Positions 7,356 to 16,490 are shown, counted from the first letter of the stretch. The stretch: DNA of 64,000 nt from Paludibacteraceae bacterium (GCA_017456885.1 JAFTIM010000007.1:62001-126000), one strand, 5' to 3'. Translations and numbers: made by a program. The notes: generated from the letters alone by a model not told the origin.

Positions 7356-8432
7356 TTATTTTTTCCTTTTACTTAAAGCAGCTTGGTATTTACGGGCGTT
7401 TCTGGCATGTTCGGAGTAGGTGGAGGCAAAATTGTGCTCTCCGTTGAAAGTCTCTTTTGCACACATATACAAGTAGTTGCTCTTTTGGTAGTTGAGCACG
7501 GCATCAATGCTCTCTACCGATGGAGCTCTTATCGGTCCCGGAGGTAATCCAATGTTTTTATATGTGTTGTACGGAGAATCTATTTGCGTATGTTCGTATA
7601 AAATGCGTCGCAAAGAGAAATCGCCTGCCGCATATTTTGCTGTGGGACAAGCCTGAAGAGGCATGTTTATACGCAAACGGTTTAGATAAAGCCCCGCAAT
7701 GATGGGTTTGTCTTTGGCCAAGTTAGTCTCTTCTTCGACGATAGAGGCAAGCGTGATAACCTCGATGGGAGACAAATGTATGGAATCGGCTTGCGACAAG
7801 CGTTTTTCGTTCCAAAATCTTTTGAACTCGAAGTGCATTCTTTTTAACAAATCATGAGGTTTTATGTCCCAATAAACTTCGTAGGTATTTGGTATGAAGA
7901 ATACAATCACCTCTTCTTTTTTGACGTTGTATTCCAACAATACGTTGTTATCGTTAAGCATCGTTATGAAATCAATTGAATCGGCCATGAGTTGTTTCCC
8001 CAGTTTTTGGCATAGCTGCTCTTTTGTTCTTATGTTGTTGATTTTTAATTTAACAGGAGCCTGAATTTTTCGGGATAGGTTGCCAATCAAATCTTTGTTG
8101 CTCATTTTGTCTTTTACTTCGTATCGCCCTGTTTTTATGTTTTGCGGATATTTTTTGATTTTAGCCCAGCGTTTGAAAGAATTGCAGTTTTTGACGAGCT
8201 TTTTCTCTTGCAATTGGGTCACAATCTTGTCGAAAGTAGCTTCCTCGTCAATGTAGATATAGGCCGATTTCCCTGGTTCGGTTTTAAAATTGGGTAAATA
8301 ATAAGTGTAGAATTGGTAACCGATAAATAAGGTAATGAGTACTAAAACTGCAATTGTTATGAAAGCTATTTTACGTTTTCCGTTCGTTTTAGATGTTTTA
8401 TTGGAACGATGTTTGTAATTGTTGTTTTTCAT
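7356..8432 (-). CDS. mltG: Endolytic murein transglycosylase MltG
   Basis: 358 residues from the ATG at 8432. It cleaves nascent peptidoglycan glycan strands at the inner membrane. A basic cytosolic N-terminus is followed by one membrane helix (about residues 20-42), a LysM-like region, and the YceG domain. That domain has the catalytic-Glu motif ITLASIVEEETN and, near the end, NTYKNIGLPPGPIRAPS. An upstream in-frame extension to 8510 exists, but it adds 26 atypical residues and would overlap the -7-like TAATTTTG at 8456-8463, so I prefer 8432. Confidence 0.93.
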   Translation of the reverse strand: MKNNNYKHRSNKTSKTNGKRKIAFITIAVLVLITLFIGYQFYTYYLPNFKTEPGKSAYIYIDEEATFDKIVTQLQEKKLVKNCNSFKRWAKIKKYPQNIKTGRYEVKDKMSNKDLIGNLSRKIQAPVKLKINNIRTKEQLCQKLGKQLMADSIDFITMLNDNNVLLEYNVKKEEVIVFFIPNTYEVYWDIKPHDLLKRMHFEFKRFWNEKRLSQADSIHLSPIEVITLASIVEEETNLAKDKPIIAGLYLNRLRINMPLQACPTAKYAAGDFSLRRILYEHTQIDSPYNTYKNIGLPPGPIRAPSVESIDAVLNYQKSNYLYMCAKETFNGEHNFASTYSEHARNARKYQAALSKRKK

Positions 8433-8496
8433 TATGATACATATTTTAAAGGGAACAAAATTAAAACTAATTTTTTTCATAAAAACCTGTTTTTTG

Positions 8497-8527
8497 TTTG
8501 AGAATATCATAAACTTGTTTATTTTTG
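8497..8527 (+). promoter_or_regulatory. tRNA-Ser promoter
   Basis: -33 TTTG at 8497-8500, 19-bp spacer, -7 TATTTTTG at 8520-8527: an ideal Bacteroidetes promoter. Its -7 and early transcribed bases recur at 8698. Confidence 0.8.
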
Positions 8528-8540
8528 CACCGTTTTTAAA
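8520..8540 (+). repeat. Promoter repeat, copy 1
   Basis: This 21-bp stretch, from the -7 element through the predicted start, is identical to 8698-8718. It belongs to the tRNA-Ser promoter. Confidence 0.85.
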
Positions 8541-8557
8541 GGTTTATACTAAGGAAC

Positions 8558-8644
8558 GGAAGTGTGGGTGAGTGGCTGAAACCACCAGTTTGCTAAACTG
8601 ACGTGCGGGTAACCGTACCGGGGGTTCGAATCCCCCCGCTTCCG
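8558..8644 (+). tRNA. tRNA-Ser (GCT)
   Basis: 87 nt with the long variable arm of class II tRNAs. Acceptor GGAAGTG pairs with CGCTTCC (8637-8643), discriminator G as usual for serine. Anticodon GCT is at 8592-8594. The T arm carries GGTTCGAATCC. CCA is not encoded. Confidence 0.95.
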
Positions 8645-8650
8645 CAAAAG

Positions 8651-8673
8651 AGGAAGATTTATCTTCCTTTTTT
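8651..8673 (+). terminator. Terminator after tRNA-Ser
   Basis: AGGAAGA and TCTTCCT pair around a 4-base loop, followed by a T-run to 8673. Confidence 0.75.
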
Positions 8674-8697
8674 GTTGTCTTTTAGAATGAAAAGGGC

Positions 8698-8718
8698 TAT
8701 TTTTGCACCGTTTTTAAA
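8698..8718 (+). repeat. Promoter repeat, copy 2 (SPOR gene promoter)
   Basis: Identical to 8520-8540. It carries the -7 element TATTTTTG (8698-8705) that would drive the SPOR lipoprotein gene starting at 8728, with GTTG about 20 bp upstream as a weak -33. Confidence 0.8.
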
Positions 8719-8727
8719 TATTTGTAT

Positions 8728-9261
8728 ATGAAAAGGTTTACTATTGTTTCAGTTGTTGTAATTTCTTTATTGATTTCGGTAGGATGTGCATCGAAAAAGG
8801 GTGCTTATTACCCTGTTCCGGCTCCTCGTGTGATAGAAAAGGTTGTTGTGAAAACGGATACCGTGTACATTATCAAACATGATACTTTGGTGTTGAGAGA
8901 TACGGTTATGTTGCGAGATACAATCCGCATTGAAACTGAAAAAATACAACCTGTTGTGCAAGAAGAACCAAAAATTAGGGTTGCCGAAGAAAAAATCAGT
9001 CTTGTGGAAGGTGAAGCCAATACAAAGTTGATGACAATGAAATACCATGTCGTAGTAGGAAGTTTTAAAAATAAAGACAACGCCAAAAAACGTCAACAAG
9101 AGTTTACCCCTGCATACTCTCCTACATTGGTAATAAACGAACAAGGAATGTATCGGGTCATATTGCTTTCGTTTGATGAATATGAGTCGGCAAAACTTGC
9201 TATCAAAGATTTGTCGGGAACTCTTCCTAAAGACACTTGGGTATTACGTCAAAAGCAATAA
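8728..9261 (+). CDS. SPOR-domain lipoprotein
   Basis: 177 residues. A signal peptide with lipobox (LLISVGC, Cys20) predicts an outer-membrane lipoprotein. A Val/Thr-rich linker follows, then a C-terminal SPOR domain (about 108-177; YHVVVGSFKNKDNAKKRQQEF...YRVILLSFDEYESAKLA). SPOR domains bind denuded glycan strands at division sites. I chose the ATG at 8728; an in-frame TTG two codons earlier is not needed. The gene ends 6 bp before rnz and in the same frame. Confidence 0.87.
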   Translation: MKRFTIVSVVVISLLISVGCASKKGAYYPVPAPRVIEKVVVKTDTVYIIKHDTLVLRDTVMLRDTIRIETEKIQPVVQEEPKIRVAEEKISLVEGEANTKLMTMKYHVVVGSFKNKDNAKKRQQEFTPAYSPTLVINEQGMYRVILLSFDEYESAKLAIKDLSGTLPKDTWVLRQKQ

Positions 9262-9267
9262 GAATTT

Positions 9268-10182
9268 TTGAATCCTATATACTTAAAAATATTGGGATCA
9301 GGCTCTGCCTTGCCTGACAAAGAAAGGTTCCATTCGTCGCAGTTGCTCGAAGTTGCCGGAAAATACTATATGATTGATTGTGGCGAAGGGGCTCAAATTC
9401 GCTTGTGGCAATATGTCGGAAAAACTTCACGATTACATCAAATTTTCATTTCGCATTTGCATGGTGACCATTGTTTGGGCTTGATAGGATTGATATCTTC
9501 TTTTGCTATGCTGGGGCGAAATAATAATATCGAAATTTTTTCGCCTCCGGGATTGGAGTCGATATTGCGACCACAAATAGATTTTTTTTGTAAAGACCGA
9601 GATTTTGAGGTCGTTTTTAATGAATTTTCTTCCTATCGCCACGAAACAATTTATCAAGATAAAAACTTGACCGTAACTACATTGCCGTTGAAGCACAGGG
9701 TTCCGACTTGCGGATTTGTTTTTCAAGAGAAAGAGAAAGAATTGCATCTGAATCGGGCAATGTTAGATGCGTTTTCAGTACCTGTGTCGGCCATGAAGTC
9801 GATAAAGGCGGGTGCAGATTTTGTCGATGAAAGGGGTGTTGTGGTGCCAAATGCAAAACTGACCTTCCCTGCCGATAAATCGCGTAAATATGTCTATTGT
9901 TCGGATACGGTTTGTTTGGAAAAAATAATTCCTTTGATAGAAAATGCCGATTGCTTGTATCACGAAGCTACTTTCTTGGAAAAAGACCTTTTGCGAGCGA
10001 AAGAAACATTCCATTCAACGGCATTGCAGGCTGCAAAAATAGCGAGAGATGCCCATGTCGGGAAATTGATTTTGGGGCATTTTTCCAGCCGTTACAAAAC
10101 AACAAAAGAGTTACTTGCCGAGGCTCAATCGGTTTTTAAAGAGTCGTATGTGGCTGCCGATGGGGCAACATTTACTTTTTAG
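9268..10182 (+). CDS. rnz: Ribonuclease Z
   Basis: 304 residues. An MBL-fold endonuclease that trims tRNA 3' trailers, fitting this window where tRNAs lack encoded CCA. The N-terminus ILGSGSALP and the metal motif HLHGDH (63-68) are clear, and SDTVC and GHFSSRY near the C-terminus supply further ligands. The start must be TTG at 9268. The preceding in-frame codons run straight back into the SPOR stop, and the next ATG (residue 35) would delete the conserved beta strand. It overlaps the 3' end of rarA by 11 bp, tail to tail. Confidence 0.93.
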   Translation: MNPIYLKILGSGSALPDKERFHSSQLLEVAGKYYMIDCGEGAQIRLWQYVGKTSRLHQIFISHLHGDHCLGLIGLISSFAMLGRNNNIEIFSPPGLESILRPQIDFFCKDRDFEVVFNEFSSYRHETIYQDKNLTVTTLPLKHRVPTCGFVFQEKEKELHLNRAMLDAFSVPVSAMKSIKAGADFVDERGVVVPNAKLTFPADKSRKYVYCSDTVCLEKIIPLIENADCLYHEATFLEKDLLRAKETFHSTALQAAKIARDAHVGKLILGHFSSRYKTTKELLAEAQSVFKESYVAADGATFTF

Positions 10183-11440
10183 GGTTTTCATTCCATAAAA
10201 AGTTCAACCAATCGCTTAATTTTTTTTCTTGAGGGCTTCCTTGCGGTATCCAAAATGTTTTGTCGGTTAATTCTTCGGGAAGAAAATTCTGCTTGACAAA
10301 GTGATTTTTATAGTCGTGTGCATATTTGTAGTCCTTGCCGTAACCGAGATCTTGCATCAATTTTGTAGGAGCATTCCGTAAGTGTAGAGGTACAGGGAAG
10401 TTGCCTGTTTTCTTTACCGTATCAATTGCATTGTCTATTGCCAAATAAGCCGAATTGCTTTTTTGGGAGGACGCTAAATAAATGGTTACTTCGGCAAGAA
10501 TGATTCGTCCCTCGGGCCAACCTATCTTTTGTAATGCGTCGAAGCAGGCGTTTGCTATCAACAGCGCATTCGGGTTGGCTAATCCGATGTCTTCTGCTGC
10601 GGATATAACCAATCGTCGAGCAATAAATTTGGGGTCTTCGCCTCCTTCAATCATTCGTGCAAGCCAATAGATGGCAGCGTTAGGGTCGCTTCCCCGTATC
10701 GATTTGATGAACGCGGAAATGATGTCGTAGTGCATTTCTCCGTTTTTATCGTAGTCGGAAAAATTGCGTTGCAGGCGGTTGGTTACAAGCTCGTTGGTAA
10801 TCTGTATATCACGACTCTCGTCCGAGCAGATAATTTCCAATATGTTGAGCAGTTTGCGGGCATCGCCACTTGAATATCGTAATAGCGCTTCGTTTTCGAC
10901 AATTGCGATATTCTTCTTTTTCAATTCGATGTCGGTTGCGATTGCTCTTGTTGCAAGTTTTAATAAATCCTCTTTTTCAAGCGGTTTTAGGACATATATT
11001 TGGCATCTTGATAATAGCGGAGTTATTATTTCAAATGAAGGATTTTCGGTGGTAGCTCCTATCAGAATAAAAGTCCCTTTTTCGATGGCATTTAACAAAG
11101 AATCTTGCTGCGATTTGTTAAATCGATGAATTTCATCGATGAAAAGAATCGGTGATAACGAGTTGAAAAATTGAGTTTTCTCGGCTTTTTCAATTACTTC
11201 TCGTACATCTTTTACTCCTGCCGTAACTGCACTAAGGGTAAAAAACGGACGATCTTGACTGCGAGCTATTATTTTTGCCAAGGTGGTTTTGCCTACCCCG
11301 GGAGGTCCCCATAAAATAAAGGAATGGAGATTATTGCTTTCGATAATATTCCGTAAAATTGCATTTTTACCGACAAGATGTTCTTGACCGACATACTCGT
11401 CAATATTCTGTGGACGTAAACGATCGGCTAAAGGTTGCAT
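10172..11440 (-). CDS. rarA: Replication-associated recombination protein RarA (MgsA)
   Basis: 422 residues. An AAA+ ATPase related to clamp-loader subunits that acts at stalled forks. It has Walker A GPPGVGKTT (about 45-53), Walker B FIDEIHRF, sensor 1 GATTENPSF and the C-terminal MgsA tetramerisation region (GGEDPKFIARRLVISAAEDIG). Length is normal. It converges on rnz. Confidence 0.96.
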   Translation of the reverse strand: MQPLADRLRPQNIDEYVGQEHLVGKNAILRNIIESNNLHSFILWGPPGVGKTTLAKIIARSQDRPFFTLSAVTAGVKDVREVIEKAEKTQFFNSLSPILFIDEIHRFNKSQQDSLLNAIEKGTFILIGATTENPSFEIITPLLSRCQIYVLKPLEKEDLLKLATRAIATDIELKKKNIAIVENEALLRYSSGDARKLLNILEIICSDESRDIQITNELVTNRLQRNFSDYDKNGEMHYDIISAFIKSIRGSDPNAAIYWLARMIEGGEDPKFIARRLVISAAEDIGLANPNALLIANACFDALQKIGWPEGRIILAEVTIYLASSQKSNSAYLAIDNAIDTVKKTGNFPVPLHLRNAPTKLMQDLGYGKDYKYAHDYKNHFVKQNFLPEELTDKTFWIPQGSPQEKKLSDWLNFLWNENPKK

Positions 11441-11536
11441 AAAATCTTTTTTTACAAAAGTAGGCTTATTATCATAATTCCGCCAAAAAAAATATAAATA
11501 TTGATAAAGATTTGTATCGTTTTAAAATTTATTTTT

Positions 11537-11544
11537 TACTTTTG
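11537..11544 (+). promoter_or_regulatory. -7 element for the Big_2 lipoprotein gene
   Basis: TACTTTTG fits TAnnTTTG; a TTTG at 11511-11514 is 22 bp upstream, slightly long for a -33. Confidence 0.55.
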
Positions 11545-11569
11545 CTTCGTTTAAATAAAATTATAAAAA

Positions 11570-12592
11570 ATGAAAAAGGCTTATTTAATTTCTATTGCGG
11601 TGTTATCGGTGTTTGTGTTATTCTCTTGTAAAGAACAAAAGTTAATAAATGCCCCGATTGAAAGCATCGATTTTGGATGGGTTCCTGAAGACGAGGCTAT
11701 TCGTACAAAGTATGGAATAGGTACAGACGGAGTCTTTGTCGGAGTAAATAACACCAAAGTAACATCGGTAATTCAAAACCCTATATCGGCAACATGGTCG
11801 TTTGTGAATTATTCTACGAGCGATTCTGCTGTTGTTACCATATCGGCTGATGGTGTATTGACCGGTGTGGGGAAAGGCGTGGCAGAGGTTTATGCTCAAA
11901 TCGGCTCGGAGGAGAATGATGACCTTAAAACAGCTACTTTGAAAGTTTATGTAGATACCATACAAGTTACAAGCATATCGATAGAGGCTATAGCTAATTC
12001 GTTTAAAGGTTATAGCAAGATAGGTCCGCTAAAAGATATCAATGGTAATGATTCTCTTGGTTCAGATGGAAATGTTGTTACAGGAAGTATCACTAATTTA
12101 GATACATTGTTTTTGAACGATGTTGCTGTAATGAATGCAACGCTCGAACCACTTGATGCGTCGTTTACAGAAATGTCGTGGACAACAGATAATCCGAGTG
12201 TATTTGAGATAAAAGGCGATACAATTATAGCCAAATCAGAAGGGAATGGCAAGATATATGGTCGTATGAAACAAAACCACAACGAAGAACTTACCATAGA
12301 ATACGATTGGAAAGTGGTGGAAGCTGGGTTGGAACGTATAGTCTGGGCAACAGGTTCGCACAAAATGTATGGAAACACAAGCGAAGATGTGTATAAACTG
12401 ATAGTATATGTACCGACTTATGCATCTAACAAGACAGTAACATTCTCTTCGTCGAATCCGGAATTGTTCGGAGTTGCCAATGGAAAAGTTTATTGTTACT
12501 CCGATAGAGTGGGTGAACAAGCCGTTTTAACAGTATATGCACCGCAAGCTACCAAAGGAAAGAGTGATGATTGTACCTTTAAAATTAAGTAA
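11570..12592 (+). CDS. Lipoprotein with bacterial Ig-like (Big_2) domains
   Basis: 340 residues. A signal peptide with lipobox (VLFSC, Cys20) marks a lipoprotein. Repeated Ig-like modules follow: one near 45-125 (ATWSFVNYSTSDSAVVTISADGVLTGVGKGVAEVYA), a second near 130-245 (EMSWTTDNPSVFEIKGD...) and a third at the C-terminus (VTFSSSNPELFGVANGKVYC). Each has the typical xxSSNPxVaxVxxGxVxG rhythm. These are usually adhesive or structural surface modules; no enzyme domain is present. It stands alone, with its own promoter and a terminator. Confidence 0.8.
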   Translation: MKKAYLISIAVLSVFVLFSCKEQKLINAPIESIDFGWVPEDEAIRTKYGIGTDGVFVGVNNTKVTSVIQNPISATWSFVNYSTSDSAVVTISADGVLTGVGKGVAEVYAQIGSEENDDLKTATLKVYVDTIQVTSISIEAIANSFKGYSKIGPLKDINGNDSLGSDGNVVTGSITNLDTLFLNDVAVMNATLEPLDASFTEMSWTTDNPSVFEIKGDTIIAKSEGNGKIYGRMKQNHNEELTIEYDWKVVEAGLERIVWATGSHKMYGNTSEDVYKLIVYVPTYASNKTVTFSSSNPELFGVANGKVYCYSDRVGEQAVLTVYAPQATKGKSDDCTFKIK

Positions 12593-12626
12593 ACGAGAAG
12601 ATATATTAAATACTTCAAATGAATAG

Positions 12627-12655
12627 AAAGGCAGTACTTGAAGTATTGCCTTTTT
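12627..12655 (+). terminator. Terminator after the Big_2 lipoprotein gene
   Basis: AAAGGCAGTACTT pairs with AAGTATTGCCTTT (one G-T pair), then a T-run. Confidence 0.8.
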
Positions 12656-12677
12656 CATTTAGAAAAAAAAGAATGAT

Positions 12678-13544
12678 ATGAGAAGAATTTCAGAATCGGA
12701 ACTTATTGTTAATAAAGATGGCAGTATTTTCCACTTGCATTTAAAGCCGGAGCAACTTGCCGGTAAGGTGATATTGGTAGGCGACCCTGCCCGGGTTACC
12801 ATGGTGGCATCGCATTTCGATAGTCAGGAGTGTGAGGTTCAAAATCGTGAGTTTCATACTATTACAGGTACCTATAAGGGGAAGCGTATTACCTGTGTTT
12901 CGCATGGTATCGGTACGGATAATATAGATATCGTCCTTACAGAGTTAGATGCACTTGTGAATGTCGATTTGGTAAATAGAACTGAAAAAACAGAATTGAA
13001 ATCATTGGATTTGGTGCGAATAGGAACTTCGGGCGGATTACAAGAGATATGCCCTATCGGCAGTTACGTTGTCGCTCAACGTTCGATAGGCTTCGATGGT
13101 TTGTTGAATTACTATGATGTTCCCGAAACGTTGTTTGACATGGATTTTGAAAATGCATTTTGTCGTCATACGCAATGGATGGCACGTTTGGCAAAACCTT
13201 ATGTGGTTAGTGCCGATGAAGAATTGGTTGCACGTATCGGGTATGATATGGTAAAGGGTGTTACCATTTCGGCTCCGGGTTTTTATGGTCCGCAGGGGCG
13301 TTATGTGCGTTTGAAACCGAAAGATATGGAGTTAAATGAAAAGATACGCTCCTTCCGTTACGGGAACGAAATGATAACGAATTTCGAGATGGAAAGTTCT
13401 GCATTGGCAGGATTGGGCAAGGCTCTTGGACACAAGGCAATGACCGTTTGTGCAATTATAGCCGGTCGTGTCCATAAAAATATGAATACGGAATACAAAG
13501 GTTCAATAGAAGAATTGGTAAAAATTGTCTTGGAAAGAATTTGA
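12678..13544 (+). CDS. Nucleoside phosphorylase, uridine phosphorylase type
   Basis: 288 residues of the PNP_UDP family. It splits a nucleoside with phosphate to a base and ribose-1-phosphate. Motifs are VILVGDPARV (phosphate site, about 31-40), GIGTDNIDIV, IGTSGG, and the late FEMESSALAGLG with the ribose-binding Glu-Met-Glu. Substrate (uridine or a purine) cannot be fixed by eye, so no symbol is given. It faces hisF, 11 bp apart, tail to tail. Confidence 0.87.
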   Translation: MRRISESELIVNKDGSIFHLHLKPEQLAGKVILVGDPARVTMVASHFDSQECEVQNREFHTITGTYKGKRITCVSHGIGTDNIDIVLTELDALVNVDLVNRTEKTELKSLDLVRIGTSGGLQEICPIGSYVVAQRSIGFDGLLNYYDVPETLFDMDFENAFCRHTQWMARLAKPYVVSADEELVARIGYDMVKGVTISAPGFYGPQGRYVRLKPKDMELNEKIRSFRYGNEMITNFEMESSALAGLGKALGHKAMTVCAIIAGRVHKNMNTEYKGSIEELVKIVLERI

Positions 13545-13555
13545 GTGCAACTGTA

Positions 13556-14311
13556 CTATATGCGTATAGGAATATTGTGTTGCAATAGGAATCTCTTAAG
13601 TTGGGGGATTCCTATTTCTTTGTAATGAAAGATGCTTGCAGCAAGTGCAGCATCGGCCTTCCCTTGAATAAAAACCTCTGAAAAATGTTCCATTGTGCCG
13701 GCACCACCGCTCGCAATGACGGGAATGGATACGTTCTCGGATATTTTCCGCGTAATATCGATGGCAAATCCTTGTTTCGTGCCATCGTTGTTCATCGAGG
13801 TTAGAAGAATCTCGCCTGCACCTCTGGAGGTTGCTTCTTTTGCCCAATCGTAGGCTTTTATGTCTGTTTTTATTTGTCCGCCATTGAGATAGACGTACCA
13901 ATCGCCCTCGTAAAATTTTGTGTCAATGGCAAGCACAATACATTGTGAACCGAAACGATTGGCAAGCTCGGTTATCAGTTGCGGGTTGCGTACGGCTGCC
14001 GAGTTGATTGATATTTTGTCGGCACCGCATTGTAGTAATAGTGAAACATCTTCGACAGAGGAAATACCACCTCCTACCGTAAAAGGAATGTTGATGTTTT
14101 TTGCAATTTTTTTGACCAGCGACGAAAGAGTTTTCCGTTTTTCGTGAGTGGCGGTAATATCAAGAAATACCAACTCGTCGGCACCAACTTCTGCGTAAAA
14201 TTTCCCTAATTCGACAGGGTCGCCTACGTCTTTGATGTTCTCAAAATTGATACCTTTGACCGTTTTGCCGTCTTTTACATCTAAACAGGGAATGATTCGT
14301 TTGGTAAGCAT
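13556..14311 (-). CDS. hisF: Imidazole glycerol phosphate synthase cyclase subunit HisF
   Basis: 251 residues from the ATG at 14311; the upstream in-frame extension would run into hisH. A TIM barrel that uses ammonia from HisH to form imidazole glycerol phosphate and AICAR. The catalytic Asp is in [13 protein letters not shown] (Asp11), and the second is in VLAIDTKF. Phosphate loops VGGGISS and ASGGAGT are present. It begins 1 bp after hisH stops. No hisA, hisIE or other his gene is in the window. Confidence 0.95.
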   Translation of the reverse strand: MLTKRIIPCLDVKDGKTVKGINFENIKDVGDPVELGKFYAEVGADELVFLDITATHEKRKTLSSLVKKIAKNINIPFTVGGGISSVEDVSLLLQCGADKISINSAAVRNPQLITELANRFGSQCIVLAIDTKFYEGDWYVYLNGGQIKTDIKAYDWAKEATSRGAGEILLTSMNNDGTKQGFAIDITRKISENVSIPVIASGGAGTMEHFSEVFIQGKADAALAASIFHYKEIGIPQLKRFLLQHNIPIRI

Positions 14312-14312
14312 T

Positions 14313-14894
14313 TTACAGATTGATGAAATTTTCAATGATTTTAGCTCCTACGATGCCCGATTTTTCGGGGTGAAATTGAGTGGCATAAAAGTTATTTTTA
14401 TGTAGCGCAGAACTATAGGTGATGCCATAATCGGTTGTCGCAATCGTATTTTTACCGATTTCGGCATAATAACTGTGTACAAAATAGACATATTCATCGT
14501 TTTCGATGCCTTTAAATAGTTCGGACGAGAGGTTGTCTATGGAGTTCCACCCTATTTGAGGAATTTTCAGCGGAGAAGAAAATTTTTTGACGTTTAAATC
14601 GAATATCCCCAAACAATCGGTATTATTTTCTTCCGAAAAACGACACAAAAGTTGCATTCCCAAACAAATTCCCAAAAGCGGCTGTTTGAGGTCTCTGATT
14701 AAATTGTCCAAGTGATGCGCTTTGAGGTATTGCATAGCCGACGAAGCTTCGCCGACACCGGGGAATATTATTTTATCGGCGGTTGATAGATACTCCGCAT
14801 TGTCGGTTATGACAGGCTCTATACCGAGCCGATTTAGTGCATTGGTAATGGAACATACATTCCCTGCGTTATATTTTACGATTGCGATGTTCAT
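14313..14894 (-). CDS. hisH: Imidazole glycerol phosphate synthase glutaminase subunit HisH
   Basis: 193 residues. A class I glutamine amidotransferase that feeds ammonia to HisF. The nucleophile is Cys77 in GICLGMQ and the His-Glu pair is in QFHPEKSG near residue 173; oxyanion-strand motifs KIIFPGVG and QIGWNS are present. It is the promoter-proximal gene of a two-gene hisH-hisF unit with a -7 element 18 bp upstream. Confidence 0.95.
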   Translation of the reverse strand: MNIAIVKYNAGNVCSITNALNRLGIEPVITDNAEYLSTADKIIFPGVGEASSAMQYLKAHHLDNLIRDLKQPLLGICLGMQLLCRFSEENNTDCLGIFDLNVKKFSSPLKIPQIGWNSIDNLSSELFKGIENDEYVYFVHSYYAEIGKNTIATTDYGITYSSALHKNNFYATQFHPEKSGIVGAKIIENFINL

Positions 14895-14911
14895 CTGTTA
14901 AAAATTCTTCG

Positions 14912-14919
14912 CAAAGATA
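14912..14919 (-). promoter_or_regulatory. -7 element of hisH-hisF
   Basis: TATCTTTG on the minus strand, ending 18 bp from the hisH ATG. No clear -33. Confidence 0.6.
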
Positions 14920-14992
14920 AGAATTTGTGATAAAAAACGGCGTCTAATGGCTGTTAGGAATAGTAGCAGAAAAGTATTTTGTCAAAAATTAC

Positions 14993-15000
14993 TATTTTTG
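14993..15000 (+). promoter_or_regulatory. -7 element of pepD-OPT
   Basis: TATTTTTG, 28 bp before the pepD ATG. Confidence 0.6.
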
Positions 15001-15028
15001 CCCTACATTTGTTTAATATATTAAAATT

Positions 15029-16486
15029 ATGAGTATCGAAACATTACAACCAACATCGTTGTGGGGTAATTTTTACAAATTGACGCAAATACCTCATCCC
15101 TCCGGATACTTGACTGAAATGTCTGAGTTCTTGAAATCTTTTGCCAAACAGCATCAACTTCAAGTAGAAACCGACAAAGTAGGAAATATTTTGATTAAAA
15201 AACCTGCCACACATGGTTTTGAGGACAGACAGACCGTTGTCTTGCAGGCACACATGGATATGGTACCTCAAAAAGATGGTACAACAGAGCATGATTTTCA
15301 AAAAGATGCCTTGAAACCTGTGGTTGATGGGGAGTGGGTTCGTGCTTCGGGTACGACCCTTGGCGCAGATAATGGTATCGGTTTGGCAGCGGCTTTGGCA
15401 GTGTTGGAGTCGCAAGATTTGCAGCACGGACCTATTGAGGCGTTTTTTACGGTAGATGAAGAAACCGGTATGATAGGGGCAAATGGTTTAACTGATAATT
15501 TCTTAAGTGGCGATATACTTTTGAATATGGATTCGGAGGACGAAGGTGAGTTGTACGTCGGATGTGCCGGTGGTGTTGATGCTACGATGACGTTCCGATA
15601 CAAGGAAGTGTCTGTTCCCGAAGGCGATGTGGCAGTTAAGGTTTGCTTGTCGGGATTGCGTGGCGGTCATTCGGGGTTGGAAATCAACGAAGGGCGTGCC
15701 AATGCCAATAAGTTGTTGTTCCGTTTTTTGAAAGAGGCTATCATGTTGTATGAAGCACGTCTTTCGAGTGTAGAAGGAGGAAATATGCGAAACGCTATAC
15801 CTCGTGAGGCTTGTGCCGTGCTTACGATACCTGCCGATACGTACGACGAACTTGAAATCTTGGTACAAGAGTATGAGGATTTGTTTAATGAAGAATATCG
15901 TACGATAGAAAATGAGATTGTTTTTACGATAAGCGAAGTGGAATTGCCGTCGGGCTTGATACCGGAAGAGGTGCAAGACGATTTGGTGAATGCCGTTACA
16001 GCGTGTCCGAACGGGGTGTTCCGTTTTATTCCCGAAATTCCCGATACGGTAGAAACCTCTACCAATCTCTCTATTGTCAAGTCTTCGCACAATTCGGTTG
16101 AGGTTGCATGTTTGTTGCGTAGTTCGGTCGATAGTAAGAAAGATGAGTTGGCTTCGATGATAGAAAGCGTATTTGCATTGGCAGGTGCTAAAGTTGAATT
16201 TTCGGGTAGTTACTCAGGTTGGAATCCGAATATGAATTCGGCTATTTTACATACAATGCAAAATGTTTATGAAAAAGAGTTTGGCGAAAAACCTGCTGTG
16301 AAGGTTGTTCATGCAGGGTTGGAATGCGGCATCATAGGTCCGAAAGTGCCTAATATGGATATGATTTCATTTGGCCCGACCATTCGTCATCCTCATACTC
16401 CGAATGAGAAGGTTAATATAGCAAGTGTGGAAAAATTTTGGAAATTCCTGACTGCAACATTAGTTAATATTCCTACAAAAAAATAA
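15029..16486 (+). CDS. pepD: Aminoacyl-histidine dipeptidase PepD (M20 family)
   Basis: 485 residues. A cytosolic zinc dipeptidase of the M20C group that hydrolyses Xaa-His and other dipeptides. Metal ligands are in LQAHMDMVPQKD (about 70-80), TLGADNGIGLAAAL (Asp) and FTVDEETGMIGA (the catalytic Glu-Glu pair); the dimerisation domain follows (LRGGHSGLEI). Length is normal. It lies 4 bp upstream of an OPT transporter, giving an import-and-hydrolyse peptide unit. Confidence 0.93.
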   Translation: MSIETLQPTSLWGNFYKLTQIPHPSGYLTEMSEFLKSFAKQHQLQVETDKVGNILIKKPATHGFEDRQTVVLQAHMDMVPQKDGTTEHDFQKDALKPVVDGEWVRASGTTLGADNGIGLAAALAVLESQDLQHGPIEAFFTVDEETGMIGANGLTDNFLSGDILLNMDSEDEGELYVGCAGGVDATMTFRYKEVSVPEGDVAVKVCLSGLRGGHSGLEINEGRANANKLLFRFLKEAIMLYEARLSSVEGGNMRNAIPREACAVLTIPADTYDELEILVQEYEDLFNEEYRTIENEIVFTISEVELPSGLIPEEVQDDLVNAVTACPNGVFRFIPEIPDTVETSTNLSIVKSSHNSVEVACLLRSSVDSKKDELASMIESVFALAGAKVEFSGSYSGWNPNMNSAILHTMQNVYEKEFGEKPAVKVVHAGLECGIIGPKVPNMDMISFGPTIRHPHTPNEKVNIASVEKFWKFLTATLVNIPTKK

Positions 16487-16490
16487 GGCG

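Noticed and set aside
15503..16092. Antisense frames of 141-195 codons inside pepD
   Set aside because: They follow from the codon bias of the real gene; no start context or recognisable domain.
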